Shown here in pieces: positions 1-5,141 of a stretch of 5,647 nt of DNA. A program made the position numbers and the translations under genes. Location of the stretch: assembly GCA_016867055.1 (NCBI GenBank), contig VGKN01000112.1:1-5647 (forward strand), written 5' to 3'. The notes under the pieces are model-generated. The model ran no database searches. It saw nothing but the letters and a program-made list of their open reading frames with translations, and was not told where the DNA came from. Within the stretch, counting starts at the first letter, position 1. Each line of letters opens with the position of its first letter. This DNA comes from Candidatus Omnitrophota bacterium (GTDB lineage Bacteria; Omnitrophota; Koll11; VGKN01).

Positions 1-277
1 AGAAAATTGTCTTTTCCAGCCCTTTTGCCGGGTTAATCAAGATGTTTGGCTCAACCTGGCAAAACCCATGACATCCTGTAATTTTAAGTATAACCTTATC
101 ATCTATTTTATACCTTTGGATTTGCTTCTTAAACTCCGCAATAATATCCAAGGAACCGCAGGCTTGACCGCAAGTACCAGAAGATATGGTGATGCGGGTC
201 TTCTTAAGGAATTTTTCTTTTTTGCACTCCTGCTTTAAGTCTTCTAACTCTTTAAAAGTTTTTATCTTTCTAACCAT
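1..277 (-). CDS. nuoF: NuoF/HydB-like NAD(P)H:acceptor oxidoreductase flavoprotein subunit, N-terminal domain (3' partial)
   Basis: Translating the left edge gives 92 residues from ATG 277-275, beginning MVRKIKTFKELEDL; the frame is still open at base 1. The visible part is the thioredoxin-like 2Fe-2S domain that precedes the FMN/NAD-binding core in HydB-type NuoF proteins. It shows C36-x3-C40 in SSGTCGQACGS and C69-x3-C73 in TGCHGFCQVEPNILI. Standard NuoF of complex I lacks this N-terminal domain, so the protein is closer to HydB or to the beta subunit of NAD(P)-linked hydrogenases and formate dehydrogenases. The FMN and NADH motifs, the C-terminal cluster and any ferredoxin domain would lie beyond the edge. 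The start is 2 nt after the nuoE stop (TAG-AA-ATG), without a Shine-Dalgarno sequence, suggesting coupling. Together with nuoE it should exchange electrons with NAD(H) or NADP(H). A stand-alone 2Fe-2S ferredoxin of this fold is the alternative, but the nuoE pairing makes NuoF more likely. Confidence 0.82.
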   Translation of the reverse strand, partial: MVRKIKTFKELEDLKQECKKEKFLKKTRITISSGTCGQACGSLDIIAEFKKQIQRYKIDDKVILKITGCHGFCQVEPNILINPAKGLEKTIF

Positions 278-279
278 TT

Positions 280-741
280 CTAATATTTATTCAAAATAGA
301 GTCTATCTTGTTTACCCTCACATGTTCATAATATTTATCGTCGATAACCATAACTGGCCCAATAGCACAGCATCCTAAACAATTTACCACTGCTAAGGTA
401 AACTTATTATCTTTGGTGGTTTCACCTGGTTTAATCTTAAGCCTTCTTTGAAGCTCATCCACCAAACTATGCGCACCCCTGACATGACAAGCAGTGCCCA
501 GACATACACAGACAAGGTGTTTTCCATGTGGCTTGAGGGTAAAGGCTTTATAAAATGTCGCCAAACTAAAAACCTGGCTCAAAGGAATATTCAACCTTTC
601 AGCCACCCGAATCAGGGCTTCTTTTGGCAGATAATGGTAAAGTGCCTGAATATCCTGCAGGATGCTAACAGAGCCAGTTATCCTGGCATTGTATCTGTCC
701 ACTATCTTATCTGTTTCCTTATCCAAGTCAACCTGTTTCAT
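280..741 (-). CDS. nuoE: NuoE/HydC-like 2Fe-2S thioredoxin-fold subunit of an NAD(P)H-linked oxidoreductase
   Basis: A 153-residue homologue of the 24-kDa subunit of complex I (NuoE), also found as HydC in bifurcating hydrogenases and as a subunit of NAD(P)-linked formate dehydrogenases. Seen: an N-terminal helical part with SILQDIQALYHYLPKEAL, the conserved SLATFYKAF (59-67), then the thioredoxin-like domain with C80-x4-C85 (CLGTAC) and C121-x3-C125 (CLGCC), the usual ligands of one 2Fe-2S cluster. Three further Cys (C78, C124 and the neighbours of the motif) are not standard ligands. It works with a NuoF-type FMN/NAD(P) subunit, and the gene for one starts 2 nt after its TAG stop. The ATG lies 14 nt inside cooF with no strong ribosome binding site, so translation is likely coupled. 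No other complex I subunit (membrane arm or NuoBCDI) is near, which argues for a soluble diaphorase module rather than respiratory complex I. Confidence 0.93.
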   Translation of the reverse strand: MKQVDLDKETDKIVDRYNARITGSVSILQDIQALYHYLPKEALIRVAERLNIPLSQVFSLATFYKAFTLKPHGKHLVCVCLGTACHVRGAHSLVDELQRRLKIKPGETTKDNKFTLAVVNCLGCCAIGPVMVIDDKYYEHVRVNKIDSILNKY

Positions 742-1255
742 TTATATATTTTCCGTCTTTGATAAATTTTGTTAAATAATCTTTTCGTTTTTCGGCAGTA
801 ACTTCATCTAAACTCTTAAACTGCAGTGCCTTGGTTGGGCAGGCCAAGACACAGCTGGGAATCTTGCCAAGCAGGAGTCTTTTAAAACACATATCGCATT
901 TCAAGATAGCTTTACCTGTCTTGTCCATCCGAATCACTCCAAAAGGACACACTAAAATGCACCATTTGCATCCGATACAAAGTTCACTATTAATCAGGAC
1001 AGGCTCCTCTTGGGAAGTTCTTTCTAAGGCTTTTGTCGGGCAGACCTTTACGCAGGGCGCATCTTCGCACTGCCGACACGCAAGCGGAATGGATAAATCC
1101 TCGCTCGCCTCTACTTTAACCCTGCTTGCAGGCGTGGGATATTCAACGATGGCCTTATGAAGTTCTTTGGACTCAGAATGTTCCACGCCACAGGCCAATT
1201 CACAGCTTTTACAACCTAAACATCTGTCAATGTCAACAACAATCATACCTTTCAT
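728..1255 (-). CDS. cooF: CooF-like iron-sulfur electron transfer protein, four 4Fe-4S sites
   Basis: A 175-residue polyferredoxin of the CooF/HycB/DmsB-like type. It has 16 cysteines in four groups: C12-x2-C15-x2-C18-x3-C22; C60-x2-C63-x4-C68-x3-C72; C93-x2-C96-x2-C99-x3-C103; and C120-x2-C123-x11-C135-x3-C139. In this family the first and last groups, and the two middle ones, share clusters crosswise, giving four 4Fe-4S centres. There is no signal peptide, Tat motif or membrane segment, so it is cytoplasmic. CooF proteins carry electrons between the CO dehydrogenase B/D clusters and a partner such as a hydrogenase, an FAD-NAD oxidoreductase or ferredoxin. It lies 17 nt downstream of cooS and its end overlaps nuoE by 14 nt, so I infer a relay from CooS to the NuoEF-like proteins. 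Similar proteins also serve formate dehydrogenases and hydrogenases, so the partner is not proven by sequence. The C-terminal 30 residues (KDYLTKFIKDGKYINETG at the end) are charged and cysteine-free. Confidence 0.9.
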   Translation of the reverse strand: MKGMIVVDIDRCLGCKSCELACGVEHSESKELHKAIVEYPTPASRVKVEASEDLSIPLACRQCEDAPCVKVCPTKALERTSQEEPVLINSELCIGCKWCILVCPFGVIRMDKTGKAILKCDMCFKRLLLGKIPSCVLACPTKALQFKSLDEVTAEKRKDYLTKFIKDGKYINETG

Positions 1256-1262
1256 CTTTTAT

Positions 1263-1271
1263 CCCTCTCCT
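1263..1271 (-). promoter_or_regulatory. Strong ribosome binding site of cooF
   Basis: AGGAGAGGG follows the cooS stop codon by one base and ends 7 nt before the cooF ATG. It is the clearest Shine-Dalgarno sequence in the window and fixes the start at 1255 over a second Met at residue 4. It suggests cooF is initiated independently rather than only by coupling to cooS. Confidence 0.7.
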
Positions 1272-1272
1272 A

Positions 1273-3210
1273 CTAAGGACCGACGTTAACTGTTTCTGTT
1301 CTATCCTTAGCATACATTATCGGCGCAAGCTTAAGCGCCTTTCGTTTTTTATCAATGTGGTCTATCATAATATGTGCGGCTTTAATCGGGTCTTCCTCAA
1401 ATGCCCATTTTCCACCTACTATATTCTCTATATCTTTGGTTATATAATCAAAAACCGCCTGGCTTCCGGCAACTCGCATAGGCGTTCCAAACAATACAAA
1501 AGCTCCGGATGCTACAAAATACCACCCTATAGCCATTGCCTTTTCTGACATCCATTCAATCGCTGCTCCTGCAACAGGAAGCTCGTCTAAACTGTTTCCA
1601 ATTCCACCCTCTTTTACCATCTCTGTGCAGGCAATGAGTATCCTTGAGTTATCCACGCAGGCGCCCAAATGCAGGGCAGGCGGAATTCCAACCGTCTTAC
1701 ATACCTCTTTTAGACCATCTCCTGCCATCCCAATAGCCGCCTCCGGTGTAAGTAAACCCTCTTTAGCGCACGTAAGGGCAGCACAGCCTGTCTGAACAAC
1801 CAATACATCATTTTTAATTAACTCCTTAACAAGCTCAATATGATAACTTCCAGAACCCATCCTCGGATTATCGCACCCAACCACACCAGCTACCCCGCGT
1901 ATCCTTCCATTTGCTATATTTTCATTGAGCGGCCTGTAGGAACCTCTAAATCTTCCCCCTAAATGGTAAAAAATATTCTCTGCTGTAAAGCCTGCTACTA
2001 ATTCCATAGACTCTTCGGGTATATTTACATGTTCTTTTTTTCTGTTTTGATAATTTTCAATAGCGATTTTAATTATTTCTTTTGCAGTATTTAATGCTTT
2101 GTCCTCGCTAAATTCAATAAGTTCGGTGTTGGGTAAACTTGCTTTAGCCGAAGTTGTTATGACCCTTGTATGAAAATTACTTGCTGTATTCACTATGCCG
2201 GGAGATATACATTGAATATCCACAACTATCGCTTCAACAGCACCTGTCATTATAGCAAGTTCCTGCTGCAGGAAGGTCCCTGCAACTGGTATACCACGCC
2301 TTACGAGTATCTCGTTCGCTGTGCAGCATATACCTGCAACGGTTATCCCCTTAGCCCCTTTTTGTTTTGCCAATTCTAAAAGTTCTTTATCCTGCGAAGT
2401 GGTAACTATAACATCGGATAATGTGGGCTCATGACCATGGATTATTATATTTACTTCATCTTCCTTTAATACGCCTAAATTCGCTTTAGCCCTTATAGGC
2501 TTGGGAGAGCCAAATAATATGTCACTTAATTCGGTTGCAATCATTGAACCGCCCCAACCATCCGCCAATGCAACACGCATCGTTGTTTGAATTAAATTCT
2601 TATAATCCTGGTCCATACCCTCATGAGTCCTTGCAAGGGTTTCTACAACCTCCCTGTCAATTCCCCTTGGATATATATTCAAAGTTTTCCAGAGTTCCTG
2701 TTGTTTTTTAGGAGCTCTTTTTATAAAAGTTAATGGCTCGTCATCCTGCTTGCCAAATTCCTTAAGCACCTTCTCTCCGAGTTCAAGCGCTAATTCTGCA
2801 TCCTTTTTACCCTCAGTTTTTATACCGTATTCATTTGCTATAAGCCTTAACTTATAAGGGTCTCTTATTGAATAGCCCTGAGCTGTTCCATTGCCAAGAG
2901 CAATAAATGTATGCCCAAGGTCTCTTGCATGATCAGAATGCGATGCAGTTCCTGCCGCTGTTTGGCGTGTCATATCTCTGGTTGCTATAGTATCAGCAGT
3001 TGCGCCACAGGCGCCCTTTTGGGGACCAGTGCCAAATGGGTCTATCCTGCAGGGACCCATATTGCACATCCTACAGCATATGCCCAAAAGACCAAATCCA
3101 CATTGAGGCTGTTGAGCTTCATATCTATCCCAGACAGTCTCAATAGCCTCTTTCTTAATAGAGTTCAGCAAATTGATACTTGCCTTATCCTTGAGTTTTT
3201 TTCTGCTCAT
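1273..3210 (-). CDS. cooS: Ni-Fe carbon monoxide dehydrogenase catalytic subunit
   Basis: A complete 645-residue anaerobic CO dehydrogenase that interconverts CO and CO2 as a homodimer; also called AcsA when bound to acetyl-CoA synthase. Compared by eye with Carboxydothermus CODH-II (about 636 residues), all metal ligands are present. D-cluster: C37 and C45. B-cluster: C46, C49, C54, C68. C-cluster: H260 (HGHEP), C296 (GICCTANE), C334 (DIQCI), C446 (VVGCDNP), C476 (QTGCAA) and C518 (GACVDNSR). The catalytic Lys in SEKAMAIG is K557. In the proposed proton-relay histidines, H91, H94 and H100 are kept but the third position is D97 (H99 in CODH-II). The C37-x7-C45 spacing predicts a 4Fe-4S D-cluster. 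No signal peptide; cytoplasmic. A Ni-insertion gene precedes it and an electron-transfer protein follows 17 nt downstream. ATG start with AAAGGGA. Whether it oxidises CO alone or feeds CO to an ACS cannot be told here, because no acsB is in the window. Confidence 0.97.
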   Translation of the reverse strand: MSRKKLKDKASINLLNSIKKEAIETVWDRYEAQQPQCGFGLLGICCRMCNMGPCRIDPFGTGPQKGACGATADTIATRDMTRQTAAGTASHSDHARDLGHTFIALGNGTAQGYSIRDPYKLRLIANEYGIKTEGKKDAELALELGEKVLKEFGKQDDEPLTFIKRAPKKQQELWKTLNIYPRGIDREVVETLARTHEGMDQDYKNLIQTTMRVALADGWGGSMIATELSDILFGSPKPIRAKANLGVLKEDEVNIIIHGHEPTLSDVIVTTSQDKELLELAKQKGAKGITVAGICCTANEILVRRGIPVAGTFLQQELAIMTGAVEAIVVDIQCISPGIVNTASNFHTRVITTSAKASLPNTELIEFSEDKALNTAKEIIKIAIENYQNRKKEHVNIPEESMELVAGFTAENIFYHLGGRFRGSYRPLNENIANGRIRGVAGVVGCDNPRMGSGSYHIELVKELIKNDVLVVQTGCAALTCAKEGLLTPEAAIGMAGDGLKEVCKTVGIPPALHLGACVDNSRILIACTEMVKEGGIGNSLDELPVAGAAIEWMSEKAMAIGWYFVASGAFVLFGTPMRVAGSQAVFDYITKDIENIVGGKWAFEEDPIKAAHIMIDHIDKKRKALKLAPIMYAKDRTETVNVGP

Positions 3211-3304
3211 TATATTATCCCTTTTTTATAAAAAGTGTAAAATTCAAAGCGAAAAACGTAAAACTAAAGTTTAGCTTTGAGTTTCAGTTTTGCACTTTGT
3301 GCTT
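3211..3304 (-). repeat. Intergenic AT-rich imperfect inverted repeat between cooC and cooS
   Basis: This 94-nt gap is the only sizeable non-coding stretch in the cluster. Read in the direction of transcription, an arm at 3298-3274 can pair with an arm at 3250-3232. The pairing is 6 bp (AAAGTG with CACTTT), a C-A mismatch, 4 bp (AAAA with TTTT), an asymmetric bulge of 7 nt against 1 nt, then 7 bp (TCAAAGC with GCTTTGA). The loop (3251-3273) holds most of an 11-base palindrome CTAAACTTTAG (3264-3274). The distal arm runs into CACTTTTT, so a weak attenuator or partial terminator is conceivable, but the stem is AU-rich. The low-complexity A/C/T composition also resembles a dispersed intergenic repeat. 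I see no convincing -35/-10 pair: a TATAAA at 3230-3225 has TTGAAT only 11 nt upstream. The structure is seen; its function is unknown. Confidence 0.5.
3218..3224 (-). promoter_or_regulatory. Ribosome binding site of cooS
   Basis: AAAGGGA stands 7 nt before the ATG of cooS and supports that start. It lies outside the inverted-repeat stem, so folding of the repeat should leave it accessible. Confidence 0.6.
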
Positions 3305-4078
3305 TTAGTTTTTAGTTAAGACGGTTTGAATTTTATTCCTTATCTCACAGATACTTGAATACGCTACGGTCTTTTCAATGTTAATATTTTCATCCATTCC
3401 GAAATTAAATATCCTTTCATCAAAAGAAATGCTACCTATTAAAGGAAGTGGTAAAACCTTCTCTTTTACAAAATCCACCTCACTATTGTTTCGCACCTTG
3501 TTTAAGATTACTGATACATTTCTAATCTTTAAATCAAAGGCTAAATGAGATATCTTTTTGGCGGCATCAATACTGCTTATATTTGGTTCAGTAACTATAA
3601 AGAGGCTATCTACAAAACCCGCTGTAGCCCTTCCTAAATGTTCAATGCCTGCCTCCATATCCATTACGATAGATTCCTCTTTCTCTAAAAGAAGTCTGCC
3701 TAATAATGCCTTTAAAAAACCTGACTCCGGACACATGCAACCAGAACCACCCTGCTTTACAGTGCCCATAACTATAAGTTTCACATTGCCTATTTTCTTT
3801 GCAAATCTATCGGGTATATCATCCACTTTGGGATTCAATTTATAAAATGTTTTATCGGGGCTAAGTTCCATCCTCTCATTTATCAATTCCTTCATTTCTA
3901 CAATTGGAACTATTTTATCGCTATCCGCTATACCAAGAAATCTTCCTAAGGTTGCCACCGGGTCACAATCTACAGCCAAAACCTCCTTACTATTTTTAGA
4001 AAGGACTTTTATAAAAAGGGCTGCCAAGGTTGTCTTTCCAACTCCACCTTTACCTGCGAATGCAACCTTTATGCCCAT
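3305..4078 (-). CDS. cooC: CO dehydrogenase nickel-insertion ATPase CooC (AcsF-type)
   Basis: A 257-residue MinD/SIMIBI-class P-loop ATPase that supplies nickel to CO dehydrogenase (CooC) or acetyl-CoA synthase (AcsF). Seen in order: deviant Walker A GKGGVGKTT (9-17) with signature Lys10 and P-loop Lys15; switch I region VDCDP (36-40); the CooC-type CxC motif GSGCMCPES with C114 and C116; Walker B-like VMDMEAGIEHLGR (138-150); then TEPN and ILNKV nucleotide-binding segments. In CooC proteins the CxC cysteines of two subunits bind one metal ion at the dimer interface; their presence separates this from MinD or NifH paralogues. It starts at ATG 4 nt after cooT, without a clear ribosome binding site, so it is probably translated by coupling. 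Its TAA stop lies at the edge of an AT-rich repeat separating it from cooS. CooC and AcsF are close paralogues. The adjacency to cooS favours CooC, but the absence of acsB from the window does not exclude AcsF. Confidence 0.93.
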   Translation of the reverse strand: MGIKVAFAGKGGVGKTTLAALFIKVLSKNSKEVLAVDCDPVATLGRFLGIADSDKIVPIVEMKELINERMELSPDKTFYKLNPKVDDIPDRFAKKIGNVKLIVMGTVKQGGSGCMCPESGFLKALLGRLLLEKEESIVMDMEAGIEHLGRATAGFVDSLFIVTEPNISSIDAAKKISHLAFDLKIRNVSVILNKVRNNSEVDFVKEKVLPLPLIGSISFDERIFNFGMDENINIEKTVAYSSICEIRNKIQTVLTKN

Positions 4079-4082
4079 TTGG

Positions 4083-4277
4083 TCATTTGATATTTTTTAA
4101 AATCACCTTATGTTCATGTAAATCTATCTCTTCAATATCCCCAGCAATAACTCTTTCTTCGCCCAAAACTGTCTTTATAAGCAGTTTTCCGTTTGGCATA
4201 ACCCTTATAAAATCTATATCCTCTGCGATTATCTCTTCTTTTTTGGCTTTTCTCCTGACTATATTTGATTCACACAC
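4083..4277 (-). CDS. cooT: CooT-family nickel-binding protein
   Basis: A 64-residue protein starting at GTG (4277-4275), 3 nt after the folD stop. The start is fixed by the family hallmark Met-Cys at the N terminus, here MCESNIV. A small beta-rich body follows: EDIDFIRVMPNGKLLIKTVLGE, then RVIAGDIEEIDLHEHKVIL. The family (older databases call it a predicted RNA-binding protein) includes CooT of Rhodospirillum rubrum, a dimer that binds Ni(II) through Cys2 and is encoded in the cooFSCTJ nickel-processing cluster. Here it directly precedes cooC (4-nt gap) and sits upstream of cooS, which supports a role in nickel delivery or storage for CO dehydrogenase. It lacks a His-rich tail, so binding would rest mainly on Cys2. 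Only a weak AAAGAG precedes the start, suggesting translational coupling to folD. Family membership rests on the N-terminal Cys, size, fold pattern and location; nickel binding by this protein is inferred. Confidence 0.82.
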   Translation of the reverse strand: MCESNIVRRKAKKEEIIAEDIDFIRVMPNGKLLIKTVLGEERVIAGDIEEIDLHEHKVILKNIK

Positions 4278-4280
4278 GGT

Positions 4281-5141
4281 TTATTCTCTTTGTAGTTTAA
4301 ATGCGGTTAGTGTATTTTTCATAAGCATAACCACGGTTAAAGGTCCCACGCCACCTGGAACAGGCGTTATATACGACGCTACATTTGAAGCGCTTTCAAA
4401 TTCTACGTCCCCCACAATCCTATCCCCTACCTTGTTAATGCCTACATCCACAACAATCACACCTTCTTTTATATGCTCGCCTTTTATAAGCCCTGCCTTA
4501 CCAACTGCGACAACCAATATGTCCGCATATTTAGTGTGGTCGTTAAGGCAACCCTTCTGAGAAGTCCCTATATGGCATACGGTAATTGTAGCAAAATCGT
4601 TGAGCAATAAAAGTGCCAAGGGCTTACCAACTATCTCGCTATGGCCAACTATGACAACCTCTTTCCCATATAAATCAACCCCGATGGATTTTATAAGTTC
4701 TACACATGCCAAAGCTGTGCAGGGTGCAAGAGACGGCTTTCCCAATACAAGTTTTCCAAGATTTTCAGGATGAAGCCCCTCTACATCCTTTAAGGGAGAA
4801 ATCCTTAATATAAGCTCTTTATGGTCTATATGGGAAGGAAGTGGTAATTGTATTATAATCCCTGAGACTAAATCATCCTTATTTAACCCATCAATTAACG
4901 AAAAAAGTTCTTCTTTTTTTGCCTCAATGCTTAACCTATGTATATTATATCCTATCCCAAGTGAATCTGCGCATTTCTTCTGCTGGTTTGCATATACGCT
5001 TGATGCAGGATTGTCCCCTACTTGTATTACAGAAAGGGACGGGTTAGTTTTGTATTTTCCCTTTAACTGGTCCACTTCATTCTTCAACTCAGATTTTAAA
5101 CTCTCAGCCAAAGGTTTTCCTTCCAGAAGTCTTGCGCTCAT
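4281..5141 (-). CDS. folD: Methylenetetrahydrofolate dehydrogenase FolD, catalytic cyclohydrolase Lys replaced by Gln
   Basis: A full-length FolD of 286 residues (E. coli 288) that normally oxidises or reduces 5,10-methylene/methenyl-THF with NAD(P) and also hydrolyses methenyl-THF. Seen: VGDNPASSVY (41-50), QLPLP (98-102), KDVEGLHP (118-125), PCTALA (140-145), a Rossmann loop VGHSEIVGKP (165-174), VDVGIN (231-236) and the C-terminal TPVPGGVGPLT (259-269). The N-terminal 122 residues align with E. coli FolD without gaps. At catalytic K54 this protein has Q54 (CAG codon at 4982-4980), Q98 is kept, and D121 is E121. From knowledge of human MTHFD1, the matching Lys56 is required for cyclohydrolase but not for dehydrogenase activity. 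I therefore infer a dehydrogenase-only enzyme working with the adjacent FchA. GHS replaces the GRS that contacts the NADP phosphate in human MTHFD1, so NAD use is possible but unproven. ATG start; AAGGA lies 10 nt upstream inside fchA. Confidence 0.95.
   Translation of the reverse strand: MSARLLEGKPLAESLKSELKNEVDQLKGKYKTNPSLSVIQVGDNPASSVYANQQKKCADSLGIGYNIHRLSIEAKKEELFSLIDGLNKDDLVSGIIIQLPLPSHIDHKELILRISPLKDVEGLHPENLGKLVLGKPSLAPCTALACVELIKSIGVDLYGKEVVIVGHSEIVGKPLALLLLNDFATITVCHIGTSQKGCLNDHTKYADILVVAVGKAGLIKGEHIKEGVIVVDVGINKVGDRIVGDVEFESASNVASYITPVPGGVGPLTVVMLMKNTLTAFKLQRE

Noticed and set aside
280..741. Part of a respiratory complex I operon
   Set aside because: Only NuoE- and NuoF-like genes are present, beside cooS and cooF, and the NuoF-like N-terminal 2Fe-2S domain is not a feature of classical complex I.
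3224..3262. Sigma-70-type promoter in front of cooS
   Set aside because: TTGAAT and TATAAA are present but only 11 nt apart; other pairings are 18-26 nt apart and poor matches or would overlap the start codon. In AT-rich DNA such boxes are expected by chance.
3292..3302. GCACAAAGTGC hairpin just after cooC as a terminator
   Set aside because: The stem is only 4 bp with a 3-nt loop and no U-tract follows in the direction of transcription; it is better seen as part of the larger repeat.
4281..5141. FolD as a degenerate pseudogene because of changed active-site residues
   Set aside because: The frame is full length, the Rossmann loop, Q98 and the C-terminal PGGVGP motif are intact, and the changes are selective for the cyclohydrolase site, which suggests specialisation.
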